Assembly: GCF_041381155.1 (NCBI RefSeq) | Contig: NC_091135.1 | Span: 66,987,067-67,051,066 of the forward strand | Reading direction: 5' to 3' | Length of the DNA stretch: 64,000 nt | Source of the DNA: Argopecten irradians | Taxonomy: Eukaryota > Mollusca > Bivalvia > Pectinida > Pectinidae | The notes under the pieces: generated by a model | Databases searched by the model: none | The model's input: only the letters and a program-made list of their open reading frames with translations | Told to the model about the DNA's origin: nothing | Made by a program: the position numbers and the translations under genes | Shown here: piece after piece, positions 33,678-46,369 of the stretch | Layout: each line of letters opens with the position of its first letter | Position numbering within the stretch: the first letter of the stretch is position 1

Positions 33678-34917
33678 CAGTCTGCACGACAAAGTTTTCA
33701 TGCTATAGGCCCTTCGGGCCTATGAACTCCAGAATCAACAGGCCCGATCGAAATTTTACAGGTCCGAAAATTTCAAGAAAAAATCCATAAAATAAAAGTA
33801 GAAAAAAGAAGCTGAACACTGTATAGATATTACAGTTTTTAATGGTTTTAGTCTCTGGTGTTGAAAAAGAGCATGTTATCAACCTCCCTCTCGCTCATTT
33901 CATTATCAGATTCACCGTCATCACTCCCATAATCTGAATCAGAAGATGAATCGTAGCTTTTACGGACATTTTGAAGGAGCTGAAAAAGAGAGTAATAAAC
34001 AAATTAACAAATGAAATATTATATTAGTTTGAATATTTTGTTGGTTTGAAAGCAAAGTTATTTATTACAGTCATGATTTTTTTTTACAATCTATTTCTAA
34101 TATATTTTTAAAATCCCTATTAAATATCTGTTCTTGTAGTGATTAATTATTTTTCTTGCACATTGTGGTATAGAAACGAAAACTCTGGGATTTAGCTAGT
34201 GCATGGGCTGTCCTAAACTTGATAACAAGTTTGTCATATTCTGCTTTTTTAAACTTCATAAGACAGTCCACTGCCTGGCATTTTTTAGTTGTTTTTTTCC
34301 ACTGTTTTTAGCCACAGCTATTCCAAAGCGTATTTCTTATGAATATTGGTATTCTTATGATGCTTTATAGCAGTCGGCTTAAAATTATTTGTCCCGACAC
34401 AAAACGCGCCGGTCGTTTCATTTTCACGACAGCATTCACAAAACATGTTACCATTTGCATATTTTAACCAAGGCCTACCTTTATGCCATTCGTCGAGAAA
34501 CTTGCGGACCCTTTTTCGCATTTTTTGTTTGAAGAAACTGTAGGTTGGCTTTCCGTTTCGATCCTAAGTTTCTTTTCAGGCTTTGCCCCATCAATATATC
34601 GAAGCATGCAGGCCATTAGAGGCAAACCGGAAATGTGTATTAGAGTTACGTCCCTTAAACCGGAAAATGAACTGTATGCCTTCGCGATTACTAAACGCGA
34701 TGTTTCGACATGCAATGACTTCATATTCCAGTTTAACCATTTTATCTGAATGAAAGAGTTCAGTTTCGTGTTTAAAATTGATGTATTATTAACTGATGGA
34801 TAAATTCTTTGTATAAATTTCAAAGGTCCGTCGGGTCTGTGGGTTGGTGGAATCCATAGGCCCGGCCTTATTTTCAAAGGCCCCGGGTCTCGGGCCTGTG
34901 GTTAACGTCGCAGACTG
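33678..34917 (-). mobile_element. hAT-like transposon remnant with TTF-type zinc-finger coding
   Basis: The ends are imperfect inverted repeats: CAGTCTGCACGAC on the left, and CAGTCTGCGACG read inward from the right, each followed by AGGCCC-rich sequence. The minus strand at 34318-34521 encodes RPWLKYANGNMFCECC, then GTNNFK, then HHKNTNIHKKYA. This is the Cys-Cys-His-His arrangement of the TTF-type zinc finger found in hAT-related proteins. The N-terminal part continues in another frame up to 34877. No transposase catalytic core is visible and there is no 8-bp target-site duplication, so this is a non-autonomous or decayed copy. Confidence 0.62.
33848..33979 (-). CDS. possible acidic terminal exon in the hAT-like remnant
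   Basis: A 44-codon segment in phase 0 follows the acceptor CTCTTTTTCAG and ends in TAA. It encodes LLQNVRKSYDSSSDSDYGSD and continues as a strongly acidic Ser/Asp/Glu stretch to FFNTRD. The acceptor, open frame and stop fit a genuine last exon, perhaps of the zinc-finger protein encoded upstream at 34318-34877. The intervening exon structure is not resolved, and the zinc-finger frame itself ends in a stop. Confidence 0.35.
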   Translation of the reverse strand, partial: LLQNVRKSYDSSSDSDYGSDDGESDNEMSEREVDNMLFFNTRD

Positions 34918-34988
34918 CTATGGAGCCAACCATTCTTCTGTCTAACGCCTCACGTTATACGTCTATGCAGCCAGCACTAAACATCCCA
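34918..34988. repeat. 71-bp direct repeat of the end of the 45-bp array
   Basis: Identical to 33581-33651 from CTATGGAGCCAACC to CTAAACATCCCA. The pair brackets the hAT-like remnant plus 26 extra bases on its left. Confidence 0.92.
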
Positions 34989-34989
34989 C

Positions 34990-36345
34990 GTGAGCGTATT
35001 GAAATGCTATTGATGGTAGTAATGCCTTCACCACTATGTATTGGTGCTAGCTGATGCGTTTGTCATTGTCTGAATTGATGCTACTGAACCTGTGCTTTTA
35101 GATACTTTAGGATACCTATGACGACGATATTTGTTTATGGTTTTATAGTCGTTGTTGATAAATCAGGCTGCTAATCTCTGATTCCCTTTCAAGCTTTTTC
35201 AATGTTTTAAAATATCATTGTAAGTGGGTCTAAAATTATCGCGCCGTACTCGAAAGAAGAACATACAAATGGCATATTTTCAAGTTCCGTTTTAGAAAGC
35301 TCAAAGGTGAACAGCATGTTTACTACATTTTGAGAGGTTTCCATTGATTTGATTTCCTTCAATATTCATGGTGCTTAAAGCATCCGTTTTTGGCATGTCT
35401 ATATATTTCCATTTCCCACTTATATAATGTTTTTTCTTACTGGTGTATAAATGCTTTTTTGGCCGACTTTTTCTATTATAAATTGTTCATCAAACGTCTC
35501 TTTTGGTTTCCGGAGGTGTGCTTTAGCCTGATTGAGACTTTGAATTACTCTTGATCTACCAGTGGTTGAAGTTTTAACAGACTGTGTTTCCTATAAAAAT
35601 GATGTCCCTATAAACGATCACAGACATGGTTAATGGTTGGACAGAAACGTGACTAACACCTGTGTTGTGGTATTGTAGTGTAATGCCGATTGTTTCACAC
35701 TTTTATTGTTATGTGTTGCTATTCCAAATGAAATGTGCCACTCCACACACCGTGAAACATTTACGTGTAACATGTCTATGCTCGGGACAATAACGATGTC
35801 GCTGTAAAATCACAAAGTCGGCTTGTAAATCGATTAAAAGGTAAACTATAAACCACGATTGAACGTTTCATGTAATTGGATAACGTTCTTAAATAATGCA
35901 AAAATGTTTGTTTCGAGAAAGATTGCGTAATATTAATAAAACAAAAATAGTCATTGTTTTAATGTAAACTTTAATGATACCAAACAAATATCACCCGTTC
36001 GTCTGTCATTATCACACGCAATCATATCACATACTTTATATAACAGTTTTATTACAATTGTTGATACCAAAAAAACACAATTAATTAGATACTTTTGAAA
36101 AGTTATTTACCTTAACTAATATTCATGTGATTCCATAATAACCTCCTCTGTATTTTTTCTCTTCTAGTTTCCCATATATATTGTTGTTATGTTTGTATTG
36201 ATGATTGGACCCCCGCAGGTGTAAAAGAGCCTTATTAGGGCACCTTCCCATATTCGTTATTAAAAATTACGCCATCAATTAACACCGACATATACATTTC
36301 ATTCTAAAAGACAAACGCTTTAGACTTTCGTCCGGAAAAAACCCT
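34990..36345. other. no gene recognised
   Basis: AT-rich spacer. No splice-bounded coding segment, RNA gene or clear repeat boundary is visible. Confidence 0.55.
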
Positions 36346-39300
36346 ACCAACAGCCACTTAGTAACTAGTCACAATGGTCTGACCAACAGCCACTTAGTAA
36401 CTAGTCACAATGGTGTGACCAACAGCCACTTAGTAACTAGTCACAATGGTCTGACCAACAGCCACTTAGTAACTAGTCACAATGGTCTGACCAACAGCCA
36501 CTTAGTAACTAGTCACAATGGTCTGACCAACAGCCACTTAGTAACTAGTCACAATGGTCTGACCAACATCCACTTAGTAACTAGTCACAATGGTCTGACC
36601 AACATCCACTTAGTAACTAGTCACAATGGTCTGACCAACAGCCACTTAGTAACTAGTCACAATGGTCTGACCAACATCCACTTAGTAACTAGTCACAATG
36701 GTCTGACCAACATCCACTTAGTAACTAGTCACAATGGCCTGACCAACATCCACTTAGTAACTAGTCACAATGGTCTGACCAACATCCACTTAGTAACTAG
36801 TCACAATGGTCTGACCAACATCCACTTAGTAACTAGTCACAATGGTCTGACCAACATCCACTTAGTAACTAGTCACAATGGTCTGACCAACATCCACTTA
36901 GTAACTAGTCACAATGGTCTGACCAACATCCACTTAGTAACTAGTCACAATGGTCTGACCAACATCCACTTAGTAACTAGTCACAATGGTCTGACCAACA
37001 TCACTTTAGTAACTAGTCACAATGGTCCCTGGACCAACATCCACTTAGTAACTAGTCACAATGGTCTGACCAACACCACTTAGTAACTAGTCACAATGGT
37101 CTGACCAACATCCACTTAGTAACTAGTCACAATGGTCTGACCAACAACATCCACTTAGTAACTAGTCACAATGGTCTGACCAACACCACTTAGTAACTAG
37201 TCACAATGGTCTGACCAACATCCACTTAGTAACTAGTCACAATGGTCTGACCAACATCCACTTAGTAACTAGTCACAATGGCTGACCAACATCCACTTAG
37301 TAACTAGTCACAATGGTCTGACCAACATATCACTTAGTAACTAGTCACAATGGTCTGACCAACATCCACTTAGTAACTAGTCACAATGGTCTGACCAACA
37401 TCCACTTAGTAACTAGTCACAATGGTCTGACCAACATCCACTTAGTAACTAGTCACAATGGTCTGACCAACAGACATTTAGTAACTAGTCACAATGGTCT
37501 GACCAACATCCACTTAGTAACTAGTCACAATGGTCTGACCAACAGACACTTAGTAACTAACTAGTCACAATGGTCTGACCAACATCCACTTAGTAACTAG
37601 TCACAATGGTCTGACCAACATCCACTTAGTAACTAGTCACAATGGTCTGACCAACATCCACTTAGTAACTAGTCACAATGGTCTGACCAACATCCACTTA
37701 GTAACTAGTCACAATGGTCTGACCAACATCCACTTAGTAACTAGTCACAATGGTCTGACCAACATCCACTTAGTAACTAGTCACAATGGTCTGACCAACA
37801 TCCACTTAGTAACTAGTCACAATGGTCTGACCAACATCCACTTAGTAACTAGTCACAATGGTCTGACCAACATCCACTTAGTAACTAGTCACAATGGTCT
37901 GACCAACATCCACTTAGTAACTAGTCACAATGGTCTGACCAACAGCCACTTAGTAACTAGTCACAATGGTCTGACCAACATCCACTTAGTAACTAGTCAC
38001 AATGGTCTGACCAACATCCACTTAGTAACTAGTCACAATGGTCTGACCAACATCCACTTAGTAACTAGTCACAATGGTCTGACCAACATCCACTTAGTAA
38101 CTAGTCACAATGGTCTGACCAACATCCACTTAGTAACTAGTCACAATGGTCTGACCAACATCCACTTAGTAACTAGTCACAATGGTCTGACCAACATCCA
38201 CTTAGTAACTAGTCACAATGGTCTGACCAACAGCCACTTAGTAACTAGTCACAATGGTCTGACCAACATCCACTTAGTAACTAGTCACAATGGTCCTGAC
38301 CAACATCCACTTAGTAACTAGTCACAATGGCTGACCAACATCACATATAGTAACTAGTCACAATGGTCTGACCAACATCCACTTAGTAACTAGTCACAAT
38401 GGTCTGACCAACACCACTTAGTAACTAGTCACAATGGTCTGACCAACATCCACTTAGTAACTAGTCACAATGGTCTGTCACAACTGCAACAGACACTTAG
38501 TAACTAGTCACAATGGTCTGACCAACATCCACTTAGTAACTAGTCACAATGGTCTGACCAACATCCACTTAGTAACTAGTCACAATGGTCTGACCAACAG
38601 CCACTTAGTAACTAGTCACAATGGTCTTATAAACAGACACTTAGTAACTAGTCACAATGGTCTGACCAACATCCACTTAGTAACTAGTCACAATGGTCTG
38701 ACCAACATCCACTTAGTAACTAGTCACAATGGTCTATCACATTAGTAACTAGTCACAATGGTCTGACCAACAGCCACTTAGTAACTAGTCACAATGGTCT
38801 GACCAACATCCACTTAGTAACTAGTCACAATGGTCTGACCAACATCCACTTAGTAACTAGTCACAATGGTCTGACCAACAGCCACTTAGTAACTAGTCAC
38901 AATGGTCTGACCAACATCCACTTAGTAACTAGTCACAATGGTCTGACCAACATCCACTTAGTAACTAGTCACAATGGTCTGACCAACAGCCACTTAGTAA
39001 CTAGTCACAATGGTCTGACCAACATCCACTTAGTAACTAGTCACAATGGTCTGACCAACATCCACTTAGTAACTAGTCACAATGGTCTGACCAACAGCCA
39101 CTTAGTAACTAGTCACAATGGTCTGACCAACATCCACTTAGTAACTAGTCACAATGGTCTGACCAACATCCACTTAGTAACTAGTACAACTAGTAAACAC
39201 AATGGTCTGACCAACATCCACTTAGTAACTAGTCACAATGGTCTGACCAACATCCACTTAGTAACTAGTCACAATGGTCTGACCAACATCCACTTAGTAA

Positions 39301-39898
39301 CTAGTCACAATGGTCTGACCAACATCCACTTAGTAACTAGTCACAATGGTCTGACCAACAGACATTTAGTAACTAGTCACAATGGTCTGACCAACATCCA
39401 CTTAGTAACTAGTCACAATGGTCTGACCAACATCCACTTAGTAACTAGTCACAATGGTCTGACCAACATCCACTTAGTAACTAGTCACAATGGTCTGACC
39501 AACAGACACTTAGTAACTAGTCACAATGGTCTGACCAACATCCACTTAGTAACTAGTCACAATGGTCTGACCAACATCCACTTAGTAACTAGTCACAATG
39601 GTCTGACCAACATCCACTTAGTAACTAGTCACAATGGTCTGACCAACATCCACTTAGTAACTAGTCACAATGGTCTGACCAACATCCACTTAGTAACTCT
39701 TAGTAACTAGTCACAATGGTCTGACCAACATCCATTTAGTAACAGTCACAATGGTCTGACCAACATCCACTTAGTAACTAGTCACAATGGCCTAACCAAC
39801 AGACATTTAGTAACTAGTCACAATGGTCTGACCAACATCCACTTAGTAACTAGTCACAATGGTCTGACCAACATCCACTTAGTAACTAGTCATAATGG
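36346..39898. repeat. 36-bp minisatellite, about 98 copies
   Basis: The unit is ACCAACATCCACTTAGTAAC then TAGTCACAATGGTCTG; AGCC and AGAC replace ATCC in a minority of units. Each unit contains the near-palindrome GTAACTAGTCAC centred on ACTAGT. Single-base indels interrupt the phase near 37027, 37146, 37281, 38296, 38741, 39184 and 39695. The array lies about 420 bases downstream of the TLC gene stop codon. Confidence 0.97.
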
Positions 39899-40322
39899 CC
39901 GGAGAGGTCTTGTGGTATGCTATAATCCAGTTTTACCCCATCCCCTGGCACTATACTAGCATTGTTTAAGAAGGTTCTCTGAGAGCAACAAAGTGACTTC
40001 CTATTCAGTGTGGTAGATATTAAATTTTCTCGTCATATATTTCAAAGCTAGTTTGCATAAGTTTATCATTTATTCACGAATTAATGTATAAGAATAGTCC
40101 TTTTTTACCAGCAAAGGTTCGTAATAAAAAGTCATCATCCGCTCTATAGCTGAATAAATGACTTCTTGCTTTGACATTAAAGACTAATTTTAACCAATGA
40201 CGTTTTTATTATGTTTCTTAATTAAATGTCCGGTAAAAGAGCCACGGAATTGAGATTATTAACAAGTCCATTCGCCCCATAAAAAATTACACAGAAACAA
40301 GATGGAGCAGAAACCTGAATTA
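39899..40322. other. TLC gene 3' flank / 3' UTR
   Basis: The non-repetitive sequence between the 36-bp array and the stop codon contains a minus-strand AATAAA at about 40204-40210, a candidate polyadenylation signal roughly 115 bases past the stop. Confidence 0.45.
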
Positions 40323-41433
40323 TCACGATCCTCCCTCACTAGAAATGCTGTCACTTTCTGCCGAATCACACTTGACTGCCCGGCTTGGTAGACGTGTCAT
40401 TGTGCATGTCTCCGCACAACTTGAACTTTGATCTGTTGATGAACTTAGTAAAGGACGAAATGTACGTGCGTCATTAAATTCAGGTGAAATCGCTATCATT
40501 TGATAATCGGATGTGTCCGAATTCGAAGAATCCGTGCTCTGGCGTAAACTCCCAATGTCATTTCGAATACGAGATGCATTTATTCTCTCATTGTTTAAAT
40601 TTTCATCATCTGGAGAACTTGGTAACATAACAGATCGATTGTCTACTAATTTCTCCAGGTTTAACACGAATGGCGGTCTGATAGTCTCTTTGGCAAAATT
40701 CTTCTTATTCAGATTCAATTTTTCATCATCACAATTATTAATATTTCTATTGTCATAACTTCTGACATAGCCTAAGTTATTGTTCCTCATAGAAGCAGGC
40801 TCTAACGTTGGCACTGTATAGTCGGTGTCCATCCGATCATACCGGTATACATTGAATAGTCTCTGGACAGAATTGAGTATCAGCCATACATTAATCACAG
40901 AAAAAAATATCAAACTCACAAAAAATGCAGTTAGAGGTGCATATCTCATAGCAAATGGCGTTTCTTTGAAAATGCATATTACTAGAAACGCAAACGGTAT
41001 TGCACCTCTGAATACCGCAGTAAAGCCACAACCCACAATGCTCAACTTCCGGTAAAAACTTGTCTTGTTCTCGTTCATATCTTTTGCTATCCGCGAAAAG
41101 TCAATGACCATCGTGTTCATTTCCATGGTGATGCCGACTAGAGCCAAAAGTAAATTCTGCATGAATATAACAAAAATTGAGTAGCAAATGATAGTTGTTA
41201 AATGATGAACGATGTCAATGCGCAGGCGCGAAGTATTGGCAGGTTTTGGCACATGCATGTGATGAGCAATGACGTAAATGTACTTTCCAAGATAAATCCC
41301 GAGAAGAGTCTGTATAGGGACTTTAAAGGCGGGGTCAATATCACTCCGGAAAGGCGAGGAAATGACACCGGAAGTACTGATGAGGATGAAACTGAAGACA
41401 GTTAGAAGAGCCAACAGCAGATGCTCGGTTACT
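40323..41433 (-). CDS. TLC-domain multi-pass membrane protein, exon 2 (main coding exon)
   Basis: Acceptor TGTTTACAG|A; the A completes an Arg codon split from exon 1 (AG|A). It encodes 369 residues to TGA, starting RVTEHLLLALL. Hydrophobic segments in the joined protein lie at about 79-97, 109-131, 150-174, 201-227 and 237-260. The consecutive histidines at 148-149 in RIDIVHHLTTIICYSIFV, and the following EMNTMVIDFSR segment, fit the TRAM-LAG1-CLN8 (TLC) domain, whose members act in membrane lipid metabolism or sensing, usually in the ER or plasma membrane. A polar Ser/Asn/Asp-rich tail of about 175 residues follows (268-441), longer than in most small TLC proteins. The subfamily is not resolved. 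No frameshift is seen. Confidence 0.8.
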
Positions 41434-41809
41434 CTGTAAACATAAAAAAGATCAAATATTAATGTACGATTCGCTATATACAGGTATTATCCACAGGTTT
41501 AAATACATGCTTACATTTGTAAAATGTGTTCATTCATGCTCGAGAGGTATGGAATCTACTATGGTTTACGCGTTTAGCATTTTACACCTAGGATAGATTA
41601 TTGGAACTTCCAAAAAAAAAAAAAACCAAAAAAAAAACTTTTAAAAGTACGTAATATCTTGACATCTGCAATTCATATATCACAGAGTATATACATAACA
41701 ATAACAACATGTCAATAAGTACATTGTTTGGAGTATGGTTGTTTAGTTATGTTTGTACTTTGGTACGCTTTGGTAATATAGTTGGCATTGATTAGGCTTA
41801 TTATCAATT

Positions 41810-42205
41810 GCGTGCTATATGGCTGACGTACAGTTGTGTTATGTGTTCTTGTACTAGTGGTTTAGGATGGACTTCTCTGCATTCAATTTGCTGCGTTTAA
41901 TATTGTCTGTATTGTTTTGGGAGACTACAGTATGTTTGTGTTGACTAATTCATGCTGCCAAGTACATAGAAATTCACATCCAAACCGCTCACAATATGCA
42001 GACAACTTGCAAACCCATTCCCTTAATGCTGAGCTCAGCAGGGAGAACGGAAACTGATAATTTTAAAGTCTACTCTGTGCCTCGTCCTAGAGAGCCTTTC
42101 TCACAGAAGTGATAACTCAACTGAAGCGGTGTCAAAAGGGAAGACGTAAGACAGGTCAGTAAGGAAGAGAAAAGATAAATTCTAAATTAAGTCGCCTTTT
42201 TGTGT
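41810..42205 (+). mobile_element. family-P element, degenerate copy C0
   Basis: Shares, in order, TTTTGGGAGACTACAGTATG, ATGCTGCCAAGTACATAG, CTTAATGCTGAGC, TAAAGTCTACTCTGTGCCTCG and CTAAATTAAGTCGCCTTTTT with the better copies, but with many substitutions. It meets copy C end to end in opposite orientation. Confidence 0.6.
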
Positions 42206-42214
42206 TAGAATTGA

Positions 42215-42705
42215 ACTTGCTCTATTACACGATATCGTAAATGGCGACTTAATTTGGATTCTTATCTTTTCTCTTCTGCCTAATTAACTTTCTTCTGTGA
42301 CACCGCCTCATTTTGGCCTCCGGTTGAGAGCTCGTCCCTGTGAGGAAGGCTCTATATTCTGTCCCCTGGCCGCCGAGACACACCAAAGTCTATAAAAGTG
42401 GTAGTTTCTGCTCCTGCTTAGTGCGCAGCATTAAGGGAGTGGGGCGACTGGTTCACCCATTGTCAGTATAATGTGACCGGTGGGAGTGTGTTGCTTGGTG
42501 TCTTCGGCGGCATTTTTCAGTGATATAGCAAAATTAAAAGGGTGAGAGTTCTCCTATACAAGAAGACACAACACGAATATACCACAGTCTACCAAAACAC
42601 GCATTTCACACTTGACACCGCAAGACACAACATACACAGGAGAGAAAGTGTTCTTAAATGACCCTGGCTGTTAACAGGATGTAAATGTAATAAACCATGC
42701 CAAAC
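42215..42705 (-). mobile_element. family-P element, copy C (inverted)
   Basis: Reverse orientation: starts with GGCGACTTAATTTGGATTCTTATC and ends CCTGGCTGTTAACAGGATGTAAATG. The internal phrases (CACCAAAGTCTATAAAAGTGG, GTCAGTATAATGTGACCGG, AAGAAGACACAACACGAATA) are reverse complements of copy A. Its 5' boundary abuts the 22-bp minisatellite. Confidence 0.78.
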
Positions 42706-42713
42706 TTATGGGA

Positions 42714-43992
42714 GCGGCAGGTACATAACATCCTACCGGCAGGTACATAACATCCTACCGGCAGGTACATAACATCCTACCTGCAGGTACATAACATCCT
42801 ACCGGCAGGTACATAACATCCTACCGGCAGGTACATAACATCCTACCGGCAGGTACATAACATCCTACCGGCAGGTACATAACATCCTACCAGCAGGTAC
42901 ATAACATCCTACCGGCAGGTACATAACATCCTACCGGCAGGTACATAACATCCTACCGGCAGGTACATAACATCCTACCGGCAGGTACATAACATCCTAC
43001 CGGCAGGTACAATAATAACATCCTACCGGCAGGTACATAACATCCTACCGGCAGGTACATAACATCCTACCGGCAGGTACAATAATAACATCCTACCGGC
43101 AGGTACAATTATAACATCCTACCGGCAGGTACATAACATCCTACCAGCAGGTACATAACATCCTACCGGCAGGTACATAACATCCTACCGGCACATAACA
43201 TCCTACCGGCAGGTACATAACATCCTACCGGCAGGTACATAACATCCTACCGGCAGGTACATAACATCCTACCGGCAGGTACAATTATAACATCCTACCG
43301 GCAGGTACAATTATAACATCCTACCGGCAGGTACATAACATCCTACCGGCAGGTACATAACATCCTACCGGCAGGTACATAACATCCTACCGGCAGGTAC
43401 ATAACATCCTACCGGCAGGTACATAACATCCTACCGGCAGGTACAATTATAACATCCTACCGGCAGGTACAATATAACATCCTACGGCAGTATAACATCT
43501 ACGCGGTACATAACATCCTACCGAGGTACATAAATCCTACCGGCAGTACATTATAACATCCTACCGGCAGGTACAATATAACATCCTACCGGCAGGTACA
43601 TAACATCCTACCGGAGGTAAATAACATCCTACCGGCAGGTACATAACATCCTACCGGCAGGTACATAACTACTGGCAGGTCCAATTATAACATCCTACCG
43701 GCAGGTACATAACATCCTACCGGCAGGTACAATTATAACATCCTACCGGCAGGTACAATTATAACATTCTACCTACAGGTACATAACATGCTACCGGCAG
43801 GTACAATTATAACATTCTACCTACAGGTACATAACATGCTACCGGCAGGTACAATTATATATATATATATAAATAACATCCTACCGGCAGGTACATTTAT
43901 AACATCCTACCGGCAGGTACAATTATAACATCCTACCGGCAGGTACAATTATAACATCCTACCGGCAGGTACATAACATCCTACCTGCAGGA
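42714..43992. repeat. 22-bp minisatellite derived from the family-P terminus, about 55 copies
   Basis: The unit is GGCAGGTACATAACATCCTACC, with longer variants GGCAGGTACAATTATAACATCC-TACC. The long variant closely matches the family-P 3' end, GCAGGTACAATTATAACGCC-CTACCTGCAGG. The array begins next to copy C and ends CCTACCTGCAGG. Around 43480-43560 several units carry small deletions. Confidence 0.95.
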
Positions 43993-44064
43993 TAATGCAA
44001 CAGATGAAACTCATTTTTCCATAAGGGTGCTTCCTCCCGTAGGCATGTTATCGAAGACACAGAA

Positions 44065-44527
44065 TATTCAACGTCCTATTAAAAGTCAGGGTCATGCAAG
44101 GACGCATCCCCATACATCCGGTGCACAGTTGTGTATCCTATAGTGAAACTGTTGCCCTTATAGTGCTATATCACTAAAGCATGCCACCGAAGACACCCAG
44201 CAACACACCCCACCCAGTCACATTACTTTTAGTATACTGACAACGGGCGAGCCAGTCGTCCCTCTCCCTTAATTCGGAACGCTAAGAAGGAGCAGAAACT
44301 ACCACTTTTATAGACTGGTGTGTCTCGGAGTCGCATTATACTGACAATGATAAACAGGGGCAGAATGTCATTTTTATACCTTACTTGGTCAGAGGACAGA
44401 ACGGGGCGAACGACCAAAATTGAAGCGGTGTCCAGGGAGACGTCAGGAAGAAAAGAAATTAGATCCCAAATTACATCGCCTTTTACATCATGTGACAGGG
44501 CAACATATCTAACGCCCTACCTGCAGG
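44065..44527 (+). mobile_element. family-P element, copy D
   Basis: Begins AACGTCCTATTAAAAGTCAGGG and ends AACGCCCTACCTGCAGG, with the shared internal phrases in order. A partial internal duplication (TGTGTCTCGG, ATTATACTGACAATG) is seen near 44325-44350. Confidence 0.75.
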
Positions 44528-46369
44528 ACAGCAATTTGAAAGTCAAACGTAATGTCTTCTTTATAATTAATCAAACAATTTGGCACATATAAACCCAATA
44601 ATAGGCGACAAATTTGAAAATCATATATTGTTTCATAAATATTAAATGATAAAAATTATACACAATGTAACCTTAAATAAAATTTGAGATTCGCTGTATC
44701 ACAATATCTCTGAATTAGATATATATTGAAGTTTGTACTTGAAGTGATTTATAATATCAAATTGATTGGAAAACCATAAAATGTAAATGACAGTTGAATA
44801 TACAGTTCATAGACCGTCAGTCATTTGTTAAAACGAGACAATAAATCACATATAAGTTCCTTAAAGCAAAAAACTGCAAACACTTCATAAATTGTAAATT
44901 ACATCGCTGTGTTTCTCCTGTACATAGCGTGGGACCTTTCTCTATATAGCTTGGGATCTTTAAGGTATAAACCCTGTTTAAAGAAGTACTATTTTGTATG
45001 CCTATATATCACTTCGTAGGTGTACTTGAACATGACTATGTTGATACGAAGTCTCTATGCATTAGGCATATCATAAATTTTGCCACAATTTATAAACAAC
45101 ACAACAATTTGGCGTGAGCAATCCTTGTGTCAAGGAAAAGATTTTTGACGATCCCTAATTAAAGTGATGAGCAGTAATCAATATAGACATAGAACGTAAG
45201 TTAGCTTCTTACATGGGGCTAGTCACCAGCCCCGGATCTTACGACAGTAAATACAGTAGGTTTTAGATATCACTCCGTACTCTGTAGAGACACGATTGTT
45301 AATGACCTACAAAGGATAACTACAGCCATGATATCGATAAGGTCCTGGGTGCTAACCTTGTAGCAGTAATACCCGATACTAATACTAACCATATGTAACA
45401 TCGGCCATCTAACGGAATATTTGGTAGCTTCAGTGCTTTAAACACGTCATGTATATATTTCTGCGTAGTTCAGAAGTTCACCGACTTCCATGCACTTTTG
45501 GTATACATATTAAGTAGTTGATAATCCCAACGTACGCTCGTGTACACAAAGGATAGGTTTAATTTTCAATGTTAGTGAAACATGCCCTTCTATTCTCTGA
45601 TGTTGATCTTCTATTTTCGTTTCGTCATTTTTAACTTCGGATCGGAGCCATTTAAGGCATGTCGAGTCTGCAGACAGAGAGAATACGAACCCGCGACCCA
45701 GAGGTGGAAGTTCATGAAAGTATAGGTACATTGGTTGAACGATAATCAAGTAGTCAGCAATAATGTTGTGTTTTATTCAGAAAGCAATGATATTGAATTT
45801 CATTACTATGATTTAACGATGTTGAACTCGTAATGCGACAATACACGATACAAGTTAGGCATGGCTTTAGAGCTATAGAGCTTATACAGTGTATTGATTC
45901 CCTGTTCAAATACGACATAAGAAGAATTAATTCCCGGTACACGAAACAAATTGTCTTTATATAGAATGAACAATGACAAATAACAGTGTTGCAATACAAC
46001 AGTTTAAAATAAATAGCCGATACGTGCGCCAGCCGAACAAGGAAGTACCGTTATCAGTTGACTTTGATTGGTCGAAATGTATGTTATTTACCCTAACGAG
46101 AACATAATGTATCATTAGAGCATTCAGCGACGGCATACCGTTCAATAGTGGGTTAGAGGTCAAACATTACTTTATCGCATTTTATAGCTAAAATTGCACA
46201 ATAGCATTCTGTTATCAATACCCACTGGGAACCTGCCAATGTAAAGCATTGCATGTAGTTCTACAATAGTTTCCATGCTAAGTTTTGTTATAGAACTAGA
46301 TCTACTCTACCTTTGTGCTGACTCAAATAAGTTGGTTGATTAGGGTTGAACAGTCAACAATGTCAGACT

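Noticed and set aside
36346..39898. Repeat protein with NGLTNIHLVTSH units
   Set aside because: Product of the 36-bp array; indels break the frame repeatedly and other frames behave the same way.
45660..45715. tRNA-like B box (GCGGGTTCGTATTC on the minus strand)
   Set aside because: No A-box, cloverleaf or SINE body could be seen around it.
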